Shown: positions 28,830 to 38,272, numbered from the stretch's first letter. The stretch is 64,000 nucleotides of DNA from Pseudomonas putida (GCF_022627325.1 NZ_JAETZZ010000001.1:744001-808000), one strand, 5' to 3'. Program-made: numbers and translations. The notes: generated by a model from the letters alone, not told the origin.

Positions 28830-30191
28830 TCAGCTGGCTGAACCGGACATTACATTTTTGTCAGCCAGTTCGTCCTGGCACAGGTCGCGCATCAGCAAGC
28901 CGTATTCCAGCGCTACCTGCTCCGGGATCGGCAGGTAGACCACATGGCCGTCCCCGGGCGCCACGTCGATGGCCTGCTGCTGGCGGCCGTACAGGTTGTG
29001 CAGGTCGAAATGATAATTGCCGCGCGGGGTCATCAGCTCCAGGTGATCGCCTACTGCGAAGCGGTTCTTCACCTTGACTTCGGCACGGCCGTCCACCCGG
29101 GCACCGGTCAGTTCGCCGACGAACTGCTGGCGCTCGGACAGCGAATTGCCCCGCTGGTAGTTCTGGTATTCGTCATGCACATGGCGACGCAGGAAACCTT
29201 CGGTGTAGCCCCGTTGGGCCAGCGATTCGAGGTTATCCATCAGGGCCCTGTCGAACGGGCGCCCGGCGGCGGCATCGTCTATGGCCTGGCGGTACGACTG
29301 CACGGTACGGGCGCAGTAGAAGTGCGACTTGGTGCGGCCTTCGATCTTCAGGGAGTGCACGCCCATGGCCGCCAGCCGCTCGACGTGCTGGATGGCGCGC
29401 AGGTCCTTGGCATTCATGATGTACGTGCCATGTTCATCTTCGAAGGCGGGCATCTCGGTACCGGGGCGGTTGCTTTCGTGCAGCAGGAACACCTGATCGG
29501 TCGGTGCGCCCAGGCCCAATGTCGGCTCGACCTCGCGCACGATGTCGCCGGCCGCGTTTTCAGTAGCTGGGGTGGCGTTGTACTTCCAGCGGCAGGCGTT
29601 GGTGCATGTGCCCTGGTTGGCATCGCGCTTGTTGAGGTAGCCCGACAGCAGGCAGCGGCCAGAGTAGGCCATGCACAGGGCGCCGTGGACAAACACTTCC
29701 AGTTCCATGTCAGGCACGTGCTGGCGGATTTCGCCGATTTCTTCGAGTGACAGTTCCCGCGACAGGATCACCCGGCTCAAGCCCAGGCGTTGCCAGAACT
29801 GCACGCTGGCCCAGTTGACCGTATTGGCCTGTACTGAGAGGTGTACAGCCATCTGCGGGAAGTGCTGGCGCACCAACATGATCAGGCCGGGATCGGACAT
29901 GATCAGTGCATCGGGCGCCATGTCGATCACGGGCGCCAGGTCCTTGAGAAAGGTCTTGAGCTTGGCGTTGTGCGGCGCGATGTTGACCACCACGTAAAAG
30001 CGCTTGCCCCGTGCATGGGCCTCCTGGATGCCCAGCGCCAGGTTGGCATGGTCGAATTCGTTGTTGCGCACCCGCAGGCTGTAGCGTGGCTGGCCGGCGT
30101 AGACCGCGTCGGCGCCATAGGCGAATGCATAGCGCATGGTCTTGAGGGTGCCGGCAGGGGCCAGCAATTCAGGCTTGGCAGGAGCGTTCAT
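28830..30191 (-). CDS. trhP: U32-family tRNA hydroxylation protein (TrhP/YegQ)
   Basis: A 453-residue U32 family protein. In E. coli TrhP (YegQ) is needed for 5-hydroxyuridine formation at the tRNA wobble position, the first step to cmo5U. Seen here: ELLAPAGTLKTMRYAFAYGA, YSLRVRNNEF, the U32 signature ELEVFVHGALCMAYSGRCLL, and the iron-sulfur-type cysteines CTNACRWKY. DLRAIQHVERLAAMG and SLKIEGRTKSHFYCA follow. The older peptidase/collagenase label for U32 is probably wrong for this branch. Confidence 0.88.
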   Translation of the reverse strand: MNAPAKPELLAPAGTLKTMRYAFAYGADAVYAGQPRYSLRVRNNEFDHANLALGIQEAHARGKRFYVVVNIAPHNAKLKTFLKDLAPVIDMAPDALIMSDPGLIMLVRQHFPQMAVHLSVQANTVNWASVQFWQRLGLSRVILSRELSLEEIGEIRQHVPDMELEVFVHGALCMAYSGRCLLSGYLNKRDANQGTCTNACRWKYNATPATENAAGDIVREVEPTLGLGAPTDQVFLLHESNRPGTEMPAFEDEHGTYIMNAKDLRAIQHVERLAAMGVHSLKIEGRTKSHFYCARTVQSYRQAIDDAAAGRPFDRALMDNLESLAQRGYTEGFLRRHVHDEYQNYQRGNSLSERQQFVGELTGARVDGRAEVKVKNRFAVGDHLELMTPRGNYHFDLHNLYGRQQQAIDVAPGDGHVVYLPIPEQVALEYGLLMRDLCQDELADKNVMSGSAS

Positions 30192-30321
30192 ATGTGCACC
30201 GGGACAAAAGGCACGGATGTTAAGGCCCGCATGCGGCGGATGAATTGATTTGAATCAACGCTGGGGTGGCACTTTTGCCCGGGTAGTGTGCACTAATGTC
30301 CAGCACTCACGAGGAACCGCC

Positions 30322-31386
30322 ATGAACCAAACCGCTTTGCAGAACAAGGCCCTGGCAGTATTGCTGGCGCTGGTGACCATTGCCTTCGGCTGGATCCTGC
30401 TGCCGTACTATGGCGCCATCTTCTGGGCGGTGATCCTCGGCATCCTGTTCGCGCCACTGCAGCGGAACCTGCTGATCCGCTTCGGCAGGCGACGTAACCT
30501 GACGGCGGTGACCACCTTGCTGATTTGCCTGTTGGTAGCCATCTTGCCAGTGATCATCACCAGTGCCTTGCTGGTGCAGGAGGGCGCTACCCTTTACCAG
30601 CGTATCGAGAGCGGGGAACTGGATATCGCTGGCTATGTCGAGCGCGGCATGAACATGCTGCCGCCTTTCTTGCAGCACAGCCTGGACAGCATGGGCATGG
30701 GCAACCTGGAAGGGTTGCGCGACAAAATCACCAAATGGGCCACCCAGGGCAGCGAGATACTGGCCACTCAGGCCTTCAGTTTTGGCCAGGGTACTTTCGA
30801 GTTTCTGATCAGCTTCGGCATCATGCTCTACCTGCTGTTCTTCTTTCTGCGTGAGGGCGCAGAGGTGGCGCGGCGGGTACGTCTGGCCGTACCGCTGCCA
30901 GAGCACCAGAAGCGCCGCCTGCAGTTGAAGTTCAACCGTGTGGTGCGCGCCACGGTCAAGGGCAATGTGCTGGTGGCGATCACCCAAGGCGCCCTGGGCG
31001 GTTTCATCTTCTGGGTACTGGATATACCCAGCGCACTGGTCTGGGCGGTGCTGATGGCGTTTCTGTCACTGCTGCCGGCAGTGGGCGCGGGGATCATCTG
31101 GGCACCGGTGGCGGCGTATTTCCTGTTGACCGGGGCGATCTTGCAGGGGGTGATCCTGACCGCCTTCGGCGTGCTGGTGATTGGCCTGGTGGACAACCTG
31201 TTGCGGCCGATCCTGGTGGGCAAGGATACGCGGATGCCCGACTACCTGATTCTGGTGTCCACCTTGGGTGGGCTGGCCGTATTCGGCCTCAACGGGTTCG
31301 TGATCGGGCCGCTGATCGCGGCGCTCTTCATTTCCAGTTGGGGGATTTTCGCCGCGACCAAACCGCAGGTGCAGTTGCCTCAATAG
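30322..31386 (+). CDS. AI-2E family transporter (PerM/YdiK-like)
   Basis: A 354-residue inner-membrane protein with two N-terminal hydrophobic segments, a soluble portion (about 90-155), and a C-terminal membrane half. That half contains GALGGFIFWVLDIPSALVWA, LLPAVGAGIIWAPVA, and IGLVDNLLRPILVG, the AI-2E/UPF0118 signature. Start ATG 30322 follows GAGGAA. Members have been linked to autoinducer export or Na+/H+ exchange; nothing here discriminates. Confidence 0.87.
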   Translation: MNQTALQNKALAVLLALVTIAFGWILLPYYGAIFWAVILGILFAPLQRNLLIRFGRRRNLTAVTTLLICLLVAILPVIITSALLVQEGATLYQRIESGELDIAGYVERGMNMLPPFLQHSLDSMGMGNLEGLRDKITKWATQGSEILATQAFSFGQGTFEFLISFGIMLYLLFFFLREGAEVARRVRLAVPLPEHQKRRLQLKFNRVVRATVKGNVLVAITQGALGGFIFWVLDIPSALVWAVLMAFLSLLPAVGAGIIWAPVAAYFLLTGAILQGVILTAFGVLVIGLVDNLLRPILVGKDTRMPDYLILVSTLGGLAVFGLNGFVIGPLIAALFISSWGIFAATKPQVQLPQ

Positions 31387-31387
31387 G

Positions 31388-31404
31388 GGGCTGCCGCGCA
31401 GCCC
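31388..31404. terminator. Bidirectional hairpin between convergent genes
   Basis: GGGCTGC-CGC-GCAGCCC, a perfect 7-bp stem filling most of the 27-nt gap between the AI-2E transporter stop and the TonB receptor stop. Weak T content, but its position favours a shared terminator. Confidence 0.55.
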
Positions 31405-31413
31405 TTGCCAGCC

Positions 31414-33480
31414 TCAACGGAAACTGTATGAAACCCCGGCATAGACGCCAAACCCTTCCCCTGGCGTCGACCGGGCAATGTCCTGCCCGGCATCGTCGTA
31501 CCCCGGCGTGACTGTCGCCGCATAGCGTTCGTTGGTCAGGTTGCGCAGGTCAAGCCAGGTCTGCCAATCCTGTTTCGGCGAGTCCCAGCCCAGCCGCGCA
31601 CCGAGCAGTGCATAGGCATCGGCGTGGTAACTGTTGGCGTAATCGACTTGCACCTTGGACGCCATCTGCGTGTTGACCCCGGCATAGAAGCCGCTTGGCC
31701 AGTCGTAGCGCAGTTCGGCCTGGTAGTAATGCATGGGAATCCCAGGCAGGCGGTTGTCGCCGAAGGTATCGTCGTCCCGGTAGTGGAAATCGCTGAACGT
31801 GTAGGCCTGGCGCAAACTGATCTTACCCGTGCCAGGCTGCTCCCAGAGGGTGCTGTCCAGGCCGGCCTCCACGCCTTGGTGCACCGTGGCGCTGGCATTG
31901 ACCTCCTTGGCCGGGAGCCCCGCCTCGATTTCGACGGCCAACAGTTCATGGCGCACTTGCGAGTAGTACCAGGCCAGGTCCCAGCGGCCCAGCGCCGAAT
32001 CGCCGCGCGCGCCCAGCTCCAGCGTGGTGGCGGTCTGGTTTTGCAGTTCGATCGGCTGCGTGGCGACCGTGGAGCTCCAGATCAGTGACCATGGGTGGGG
32101 TGGCTCCACGGACCGGCTCAGGTTGCCGTACACCTGCAACTGCGGGTCGATGTCATAGCGCAGGCCCAAGCGCGGTGCATAGTCCCAGTCATGTTGGCTC
32201 ACCTTGCCGCCATCCTGCGGATAGGTGACCGCACTTTCACGGCGTGTGTAGATCATCGCCAGGCCAGTGGTCAGCCACAGGTCAGGGATCAGCTCCAGAT
32301 CGTTGCCGACGTGCAGGACGGTATCCGACCCCTGGTAGCTGAAATCGCGGCTGCGTGCGCCGAAGTTGTCGCCCGTGCTGCGGGCGAACTGCGATGCGCC
32401 GCTGTTGGGCAGGTGCTTGGTGGTTCGCCAGCCCACGGTGGTGTTGCTCTGGTGACCCAGCAGGGTGTCGCGGCGTATGTAGTTCAGCGTGCCGCTGACA
32501 TCGGTGTAGGCGACCTTCAGGCGCATCGGGCCTTCACGCAGGTCCATGGGGAAGTCGTGGTACACCAGCCCGGCTTCCACACGGGCATCGTCCTCGAGGT
32601 AGAAGGTGGTCTTGTTGGCCACCCAGGTGCTGCCCGGTTGCGGCCGGCTGTCGTCACGCGCCAGGTAGGCGGCGTTGGCGGCACGTGGGTGGTGCTTGAT
32701 CTGGTCCTTGGTCAGGCGCCCGGCCAGCTCGTTCTCGGTTTCCCGGTAGCGCAGGTAGAAGCGCGTCTGCAGGTTGGGGTTGAACCGATAACCAACGTTG
32801 GCTGCGATGCCTTTGGCACTGCCGCTGCTGTGCGCCTGGTAGCCGTCGTATTCCGAGTCGGTGAGTGCTACGTAATAGTCGAGGTTGCCCAAAACCTGAC
32901 CAGAGCTGATGTGCCTGTGCTGATAGCCGCGGCTGCCTGCCTCGTAGCGCACCTGCAACGGCGCGGTATCGTAGCCGGTATGCGTTACGTAGTTGATTGC
33001 GCCGCCCAGCGCCAGCGCGCCCTGATCGAAGCCGTTTGCCCCTCGCAACACGTCGGCGCGGCTCAGCCACAGCGGCTCGAACAGCTCGTAAGGGGTACCG
33101 CCCGGGCCAGTCAGCGGCAGGCCGTCGAACAGCGTGTACACCCCTGAACCGTGTGCCCCGGGTGCACGGTTGATGCCTGAGCCGCGGATGGACAGCTTGA
33201 TGCCATCGTTGCCGGCCGACTGGGCGAACACCCCCGGCTGGTAGGCCAGCACGTCCTGGTTGCTGGCCACCCGTCCTTGCCCCACGCGCTGCATGTCCAC
33301 CAGGTTGCTGGCGCCAGGCACTGCCTGCAGACGCTCGCGGGCGTCTTCCAGTTCGCTGTGTGCTTCGTCACTGATCAGCACCTCACCCAGTTCGACCGAA
33401 GGTGCGGCAGACACGTGCTGGGCGACAGCGAAAAGGGCCGCAAGGCCAATGCAGGGCGAGGGGGGCAACACGGGGCGCAT
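31414..33480 (-). CDS. TonB-dependent outer-membrane receptor
   Basis: A 688-residue protein. Start ATG 33480 (GGAG 7 nt upstream), then a signal peptide ending HVSAAP. The plug domain runs from about residue 35 (GVFAQSAGNDGIKLSIRGSG, FDGLPLTGPGGTPYELFEP, RGANGFDQGALALGGAINYV). The 22-strand barrel ends in YAGVSYSFR. FecA/PQQ-type receptors share this plug pattern. There is no adjacent FecI/FecR pair and no clear Fur box at the promoter, so the ligand (metal chelate or other) is undetermined. Aromatic periodicity of the strands is clear throughout. Confidence 0.88.
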   Translation of the reverse strand: MRPVLPPSPCIGLAALFAVAQHVSAAPSVELGEVLISDEAHSELEDARERLQAVPGASNLVDMQRVGQGRVASNQDVLAYQPGVFAQSAGNDGIKLSIRGSGINRAPGAHGSGVYTLFDGLPLTGPGGTPYELFEPLWLSRADVLRGANGFDQGALALGGAINYVTHTGYDTAPLQVRYEAGSRGYQHRHISSGQVLGNLDYYVALTDSEYDGYQAHSSGSAKGIAANVGYRFNPNLQTRFYLRYRETENELAGRLTKDQIKHHPRAANAAYLARDDSRPQPGSTWVANKTTFYLEDDARVEAGLVYHDFPMDLREGPMRLKVAYTDVSGTLNYIRRDTLLGHQSNTTVGWRTTKHLPNSGASQFARSTGDNFGARSRDFSYQGSDTVLHVGNDLELIPDLWLTTGLAMIYTRRESAVTYPQDGGKVSQHDWDYAPRLGLRYDIDPQLQVYGNLSRSVEPPHPWSLIWSSTVATQPIELQNQTATTLELGARGDSALGRWDLAWYYSQVRHELLAVEIEAGLPAKEVNASATVHQGVEAGLDSTLWEQPGTGKISLRQAYTFSDFHYRDDDTFGDNRLPGIPMHYYQAELRYDWPSGFYAGVNTQMASKVQVDYANSYHADAYALLGARLGWDSPKQDWQTWLDLRNLTNERYAATVTPGYDDAGQDIARSTPGEGFGVYAGVSYSFR

Positions 33481-33709
33481 CGTACAACTCCAGGTGAAAA
33501 GGGTAGGCAACGGCGTTGTGACGAGCGAAACGCCGCGCAGAGCACGGAGAGTTTCAGTTAATTGAAAGCAGCCATTGAGGACGAGTGTGTAGGACGGCGG
33601 TTTACAAAGCGTATGAATGGCACGGGTGTTTTGCGATTCGTATGGTGGAGTCCTACCGCGTCAGTCCGATAGCTGACGTGAACTGGCCATGATTGTTTGG
33701 AGTTCGGTG

Positions 33710-33958
33710 ATGAAAGCCAATACGCGACAGAGCGAAGGTAGCCAAGTGGATACGCCTATTCGCCTGACCCCGCGAGAGCAGCAGGTATTGCTGTGGTGTG
33801 CCTATGGCAAGAGTTCGTGGGAAATCGGTCAGATCCTGCAGTGCCAGGAATCGACGGTGAATTTCCATGTGGGCAATATCCTGCGCAAATTCGATGTAAC
33901 CACTCGCGTCGCCGCCGTGATCAAGGCCATTCGCTACGGCATGCTCGCAGAGCAGTGA
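33710..33958 (+). CDS. LuxR-type DNA-binding stub (HTH only)
   Basis: An 82-residue protein that is essentially only a GerE/LuxR HTH (residues about 18-80): LTPREQQVLLWCAYGKSSWE, STVNFHVGNILRKF. The AYGKSSWEIG..STVNFH wording is that of quorum-sensing regulators such as LasR, but the autoinducer-binding domain is absent. GGAG 7 nt before ATG 33710 supports the start. It lies 7 nt before the holin-like gene, so they form one unit. It is either a dedicated single-domain regulator or a trimmed LuxR remnant. Confidence 0.8.
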   Translation: MKANTRQSEGSQVDTPIRLTPREQQVLLWCAYGKSSWEIGQILQCQESTVNFHVGNILRKFDVTTRVAAVIKAIRYGMLAEQ

Positions 33959-33965
33959 GGCACTC

Positions 33966-34328
33966 ATGAATGAAGTCGCATTGATTGATGGCGCTTTGTC
34001 CAGCGTCGTACCGTGGCTAGAGCGCGACGGGCGGGTGCTTTTCGGTGCAGTGTTGGGCGCTTTGCTGGTCAGCGCGGTGCGGGATCGGCTGGTCATCGTT
34101 TCGCGCAAGCGGCTTACGATGGGCAAGCAAGCCTTGCTGGCCCTGCTCAGCGTTGGCGTGGGTTACCTGTTCGAACCGCTGTTGCAAGGCTTGGCCCCCA
34201 TGCTTTCCCGGGGCATGGCTGCTTTCGTGGCGGCGGTCGTGGTGGTGCCGATCAGCCTCAAGGTCATGGTATGGCTCGAATCGGTGGACCTTCGAGAAAT
34301 CGTCCAGCGTTGGCGTCGTCGCGGTTAA
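33966..34328 (+). CDS. Putative phage-type holin
   Basis: A 120-residue membrane protein. It has a short N-terminal segment, then two or three hydrophobic stretches (VLFGAVLGALLVSAV, ALLALLSVGVGYLFEPLL, AAFVAAVVVVPISLKVMVWL) and a basic tail ending WRRRG. Size, topology and basic tail are holin-like, and phage regulators surround it. The specific family assignment is inference. Its stop codon lies in a TTAA that also provides the stop of the convergent repressor gene. Confidence 0.55.
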   Translation: MNEVALIDGALSSVVPWLERDGRVLFGAVLGALLVSAVRDRLVIVSRKRLTMGKQALLALLSVGVGYLFEPLLQGLAPMLSRGMAAFVAAVVVVPISLKVMVWLESVDLREIVQRWRRRG

Positions 34329-34711
34329 CCCTCGGAGGTATCGGGCAGACGGTAGGCGAGTGCATCCAGTTTCTTCTCCAACTCCTGGATGCGCTGCTTG
34401 TCCTTGATGTACAGCAGCGTGGCCTCGCGGTCGGCGCATGACAGGCTGCGCAAGCGTTCGAGCATGTCATCTTCCCAGCCTTCCGCGGTGTGCAAGGTAC
34501 GCCCGCGCTCACCCATCAGCAGCCAGTCCAGCGAGCAAGCATGCTGCCGGGCAATATCTACGCATAATGAGTATGGGATGCTGTCCCGTACCTTCCAGCT
34601 GCTCAGCGTCTGTGGACTTACACCTAGCGCTCGGGCCAGTTGGGCGTCGCTTTCGGACTGGGTAATTTGCTTGAGGCGAGTCAGCACCGAGGCGAAAAAG
34701 CGGCTACTCAT
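34325..34711 (-). CDS. CI-like phage repressor, HTH plus leucine zipper
   Basis: A 128-residue regulator. The HTH at residues about 10-55 (ESDAQLARALGVSPQTLSSW, DIARQHACSLDWLLMGERG) matches the bacteriophage CI repressor HTH family. There is no S24 self-cleavage peptidase domain. The C-terminus (KDKQRIQELEKKLDALAYRL) is a leucine-zipper-like helix likely used for dimerisation. I chose ATG 34711; 34741 is an alternative start. It is divergent from the Ogr/Delta-like gene and convergent with the holin-like gene. Confidence 0.8.
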   Translation of the reverse strand: MSSRFFASVLTRLKQITQSESDAQLARALGVSPQTLSSWKVRDSIPYSLCVDIARQHACSLDWLLMGERGRTLHTAEGWEDDMLERLRSLSCADREATLLYIKDKQRIQELEKKLDALAYRLPDTSEG

Positions 34712-34761
34712 AACAGATATCCATAGCTGGTTTAATGACATTCCCTAGGCTTAAACTACTC

Positions 34762-34776
34762 GTTATGAATAATAAC
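34762..34776. promoter_or_regulatory. GTTAT/ATAAC inverted repeat, candidate repressor operator
   Basis: GTTAT-GAATA-ATAAC is a perfect 5-bp inverted repeat in the AT-rich divergent region between the CI-like repressor and the Ogr/Delta-like unit, about where a repressor would cover both promoters. Confidence 0.35.
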
Positions 34777-34802
34777 CCTGCAAAATGAGGAACATTATCG
34801 GC

Positions 34803-34916
34803 ATGAACAGCAGTTTGATGAAAATCCCTTCTTATACCGTAGGCAATACTGACACAAATGGACGATCAACCTTACAGCCTATGCCATCGCTCGGCCTTTA
34901 CAGGTATCTACCGTGA
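34803..34916 (+). CDS. Candidate 37-residue ORF coupled to the Ogr/Delta gene
   Basis: ATG 34803 lies 11 nt after GAGGA and encodes a 37-residue peptide (MNSSLMKIPSYTVGNTD.., ending GLYRYLP). Its TGA overlaps the GTG start of the zinc-finger gene by 3 bases (GTGA). No known domain. The overlap suggests translational coupling; it could also be a remnant of a longer phage gene. Confidence 0.4.
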   Translation: MNSSLMKIPSYTVGNTDTNGRSTLQPMPSLGLYRYLP

Positions 34917-35188
34917 GTACTTACAAGCTGGTCTGCCCCCATTGCCATAGCCGGATGCGCATACGCACCAGCGAAGGGCGCCACATTTTCCTCAGAGTGG
35001 CCTATTTGCAATGCACCACAGAGGCCTGTGGCTGGTCGGTGAGGGCCGAGTTCGAAATGACCCATGAACTGTCACCCAGTGGGATGCCTAATCCGGATGT
35101 GTACTTGCCATCGGCCAGCAGTGATGTACGCAGGACGGCACTGCGCCGCAGTGAAGATGTTGCGCCAGGCAGGCAAACGGAAGGTTAG
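34913..35188 (+). CDS. Ogr/Delta-type zinc-finger phage late-gene activator
   Basis: A 91-residue protein with GTG start. Four cysteines, Cys8, Cys11, Cys34 and Cys39, give CX2C-X22-CX4C, the spacing I know for the P2 Ogr/P4 Delta family that activates phage late promoters through the RNA polymerase alpha subunit. The residues between (RMRIRTSEGRHIFLRVAYLQ) follow the same layout. The C-terminal half is not recognisable. No phage late genes are present in this window, so its targets must lie elsewhere or be lost. Confidence 0.75.
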   Translation: MSTYKLVCPHCHSRMRIRTSEGRHIFLRVAYLQCTTEACGWSVRAEFEMTHELSPSGMPNPDVYLPSASSDVRRTALRRSEDVAPGRQTEG

Positions 35189-35216
35189 CGTAGCCGGCAC
35201 GGCATGCAGCGCAGAT

Positions 35217-35246
35217 AAAAAAACACCCCGCATAAGCGGGGTGTTT
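35217..35246 (-). terminator. Intrinsic terminator of the nuo operon
   Basis: GCGGGGTGTTT and AAACACCCCGC form a perfect 11-bp stem around a 4-nt loop, 17 nt past the nuoN stop. On the minus strand it is followed by a run of seven T (A at 35217-35223 on the plus strand). A strong Rho-independent terminator; the plus-strand side could also stop the Ogr-like transcript. Confidence 0.85.
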
Positions 35247-35262
35247 GGTATTGCCGGGTTGA

Positions 35263-36732
35263 TCAGCCGATCAGTTGCAGGCCAGCCTGCTGGACCATGT
35301 CCAGCAATGGCTGCGGGTATACGCCCAGGACGAAGGCGAGAATGGCGATCGCCAGCAGCATGACGCCGCCAGTGCGCTGTTCCCACTTCAGCGGCGCATC
35401 GTGGCGGCGCAGGTTCGGCTCGACCAGGTACAGGGTGACCATCACGCGCAGGTAGTAGTAAACGCCGATGGCGCTACCGACCACCAGGGCACCGACCAGC
35501 CACCACAAGTGCGACTCGACGCCAGTGGCGATGATGTAGAACTTGCCGATGAAGCCCGCGGTCAGCGGGATACCGGCCAGCGACAGCATCATCACGGTCA
35601 GCACTGCGGTCAGGTACGGGCGGCGCCAGAACAGGCCGCGGTACTCGTACAGCGCATCGGCATCACGGCCGCCGTAAGGCGAGGACATCAGGGTGATGAC
35701 ACCGAAGGCACCCAGGCTGGTGATCACGTAGGTGACCAGGTACACGCCCATCGCTTCCATGGCCAGGCCCTTGCTGGCGATCAGGGCGATGAGCAGGTAG
35801 CCGAAGTGGGCGATGGACGAGTAACCGAGCAGACGCTTGAGGTTGCTCTGGGTCAGCGCCAGCAGGTTACCGACCAGGATCGAGGCGACCGCAATCACCG
35901 CCAGCACGGTGCTCAGCACGCCACTGCTGGCAGCAGGGGAGAGCATGAACAGGCGTACCACCACGGCGAACACCGCGACCTTGCTCGCGGTAGCCAGGAA
36001 CGCGGCGACCGGGGCCGGGGCGCCTTCGTACACGTCCGGGGTCCACAGGTGGAAGGGTACCAGCGACAGCTTGAAGGCCAGGCCGACCAGCATCATGCCC
36101 AGGCCCAGTTGCGCCAGCAGGCTTGGCATGCTGGTGGCGGCCAGGGCTTTGCCGATCTGGTCGAAGCTCAGGCTGCCGGCATCGGCATACAGCAGGGCCA
36201 TGCCGAACAGCAGGAAGGCCGAGCCTGCGGCCGACAGCACCATGTACTTGATACCGGCTTCCAGCGAACGCTTGTTGAAGAAGGCATACGCCACCAGGCC
36301 GTAGACCGGCACCGACAGCAGCTCCAGGCCGATGAACAGGCCGGCCAGGTGGTTGGCGCTGACCAGCACCAGGCCACCGAGGGCCGACATCAGCAGCAGC
36401 AGGTAGAGTTCTTCACGGTTACCCGGGAAACCCTTGGCGCCTTCACCCAGATAGGCGTGAGCCAGTGTGACGCAGGCCAGCGTGGCCACCAGAACGATCG
36501 CCATGTACAGGCAGGCGAACTTGTCGATGGTGACCAGCGAGGTCACCGCCAGCGGCGCGACCTTCAGCGCCGGCAGGATCGACAGCAGGGCCAGGTTCAG
36601 GCCCACGGTGGACAGCAGGAAGGTCTGCGAGTGGTTGCGCTTCCAGGCGATCGCCAGCATCACCACCACCGTGGTGATGGTGGTGATCAGCATCGGCGCC
36701 AATGCGATGAAGTGTTGAGTGGTGAATTCCAT
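35263..36732 (-). CDS. nuoN: NADH-quinone oxidoreductase subunit N
   Basis: A 489-residue antiporter-like membrane subunit of complex I, one of the three proton-pumping modules. The frame runs further upstream, but ATG 36732, 7 nt after nuoM, with TAAGAG upstream, is the natural start. Conserved membrane lysine/glutamate segments are visible, for example [35 protein letters not shown] and [17 protein letters not shown]. Last gene of the operon. Confidence 0.95.
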   Translation of the reverse strand: MEFTTQHFIALAPMLITTITTVVVMLAIAWKRNHSQTFLLSTVGLNLALLSILPALKVAPLAVTSLVTIDKFACLYMAIVLVATLACVTLAHAYLGEGAKGFPGNREELYLLLLMSALGGLVLVSANHLAGLFIGLELLSVPVYGLVAYAFFNKRSLEAGIKYMVLSAAGSAFLLFGMALLYADAGSLSFDQIGKALAATSMPSLLAQLGLGMMLVGLAFKLSLVPFHLWTPDVYEGAPAPVAAFLATASKVAVFAVVVRLFMLSPAASSGVLSTVLAVIAVASILVGNLLALTQSNLKRLLGYSSIAHFGYLLIALIASKGLAMEAMGVYLVTYVITSLGAFGVITLMSSPYGGRDADALYEYRGLFWRRPYLTAVLTVMMLSLAGIPLTAGFIGKFYIIATGVESHLWWLVGALVVGSAIGVYYYLRVMVTLYLVEPNLRRHDAPLKWEQRTGGVMLLAIAILAFVLGVYPQPLLDMVQQAGLQLIG

Positions 36733-36739
36733 AGCGCTC

Positions 36740-38272
36740 TTACCGGGCCGAAGCGAGTTGAGTGAAAGCGGAGCCAAGCCACTGCTGCACACCGCTCATG
36801 GTGGCGGCAGAAGTGTCGAGGAACGGCTGCGGGTACACACCAAGCACGATCAGCAGCACCGCCAGGCCCAGCACCATGATCAGCTCGCGGCCGTCCATGC
36901 CGGCCAGCACGGTGTCGCTCTTGCTTGGGCCGAAGTAGGCACGGTGGATCATGATCAGCGAGTAGACCGAGCCGAAGACCAGGCCGGTGGTGGCGATCAC
37001 GGTGATCCACGGCACGCTGGCGAAGCTGCCGATCAGGATCAGGAACTCGCCAACGAAGTTGCCGGTGCCTGGCAGGCCCAGCGATGCAGCGGCGAAGAAC
37101 AGGCTGATGGCGGGCAGGTAGGCGATGCGGTGCCACAGGCCACCCATCTGGCGCATGTCACGGGTATGCAGGCGCTCGTACAGCTGGCCGGACAGGATGA
37201 ACAGCGCGGCAGCCGACAGGCCGTGGGCCAGCATCTGGATCACCGCGCCTTGCAGGGCCTGCTGGCTGCCGGAGTAGATACCGATCAGCACGAAGCCCAT
37301 GTGCGAAACGCTGGAGAAGGCGATCAGGCGCTTGATGTCGGTCTGCGCGAAGGCCAGGAAGGCACCGTAGAAGATGCCGATCAGGCCCAGGGTCATGGCG
37401 ATCGGTGCAAACTCGGCCGAAGCGTTGGGGAACAGCGGCAGGGCGAAGCGCAGCAGGCCGTAGGCGGCTGTCTTCAGCAAGATGCCCGCCAGGTCCACGG
37501 AGCCTGCGGTCGGTGCCTGGGCGTGTGCATCAGGCAGCCAGGAGTGGAACGGCACCACCGGCAGCTTTACCGCGAAGGCGATGAAGAAGCCCAACATCAG
37601 CAGGTACTCGACGCCCGCCGGCAGTTCGGCCTTGAGCAAGTCACTGTAGTTGAAGGTCAGCACGCCGGTGGTGTTGTAGTTGACAAGCACCAGGCCAAGG
37701 ATCGCCACCAGCATGATCAGGCCGCTGGCCTGGGTGAAGATGAAGAACTTGGTGGCGGCGTAGATCCGGGTCTTCTTGCCGTCTGCCGAGCTGTGACCCC
37801 AGAGCGCGATGAGGAAATACATCGGCACCAGCATCATTTCCCAGAAGAAGAAGAACAGGAACAGGTCCAGTGCCAGGAACACACCGACCACGCCGCCGAG
37901 GATCCACATCAGGTTGAGGTGGAAGAAGCCGACGTGGCGCTGAATCTCTTTCCAGGAGCACAGTACCGAAAGCACACCGAGCAGGCCGGTGAGCAGGATC
38001 ATCAGCAGCGACAGGCCATCGAGGGCCAGGTGGATGCTGATGCCGAAGCGCTTGATCCACTCGACCTTGTATTCGAGTGCCCAGGCAGGTTCGGCGCCCG
38101 GTGCAGGCGCCAGGGTGTAGTCGCCGGTGCCCCACAGCCACAGGCCGATGCCGAGCAGCAGGGACATGGTCAGCAGCGCGATCCAGCGCGGCAGGGTGGA
38201 GCCGAAGCGCTCACCCAGCCAGCACAGGAAGCCGCCGATGAAAGGGATCAGGATCAGCCAAGGCAAAATCAT
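36740..38272 (-). CDS. nuoM: NADH-quinone oxidoreductase subunit M
   Basis: A 510-residue antiporter-like subunit of complex I with about 14 membrane segments. Motifs are [39 protein letters not shown] and [19 protein letters not shown]. It lies 40 nt after nuoL. It couples quinone reduction in the peripheral arm to proton translocation. Confidence 0.95.
   Translation of the reverse strand: MILPWLILIPFIGGFLCWLGERFGSTLPRWIALLTMSLLLGIGLWLWGTGDYTLAPAPGAEPAWALEYKVEWIKRFGISIHLALDGLSLLMILLTGLLGVLSVLCSWKEIQRHVGFFHLNLMWILGGVVGVFLALDLFLFFFFWEMMLVPMYFLIALWGHSSADGKKTRIYAATKFFIFTQASGLIMLVAILGLVLVNYNTTGVLTFNYSDLLKAELPAGVEYLLMLGFFIAFAVKLPVVPFHSWLPDAHAQAPTAGSVDLAGILLKTAAYGLLRFALPLFPNASAEFAPIAMTLGLIGIFYGAFLAFAQTDIKRLIAFSSVSHMGFVLIGIYSGSQQALQGAVIQMLAHGLSAAALFILSGQLYERLHTRDMRQMGGLWHRIAYLPAISLFFAAASLGLPGTGNFVGEFLILIGSFASVPWITVIATTGLVFGSVYSLIMIHRAYFGPSKSDTVLAGMDGRELIMVLGLAVLLIVLGVYPQPFLDTSAATMSGVQQWLGSAFTQLASAR

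Noticed and set aside
32095..33147. 350-codon plus-strand frame opposite the TonB receptor
   Set aside because: Antisense of the receptor plug and barrel; no start signal or domain.
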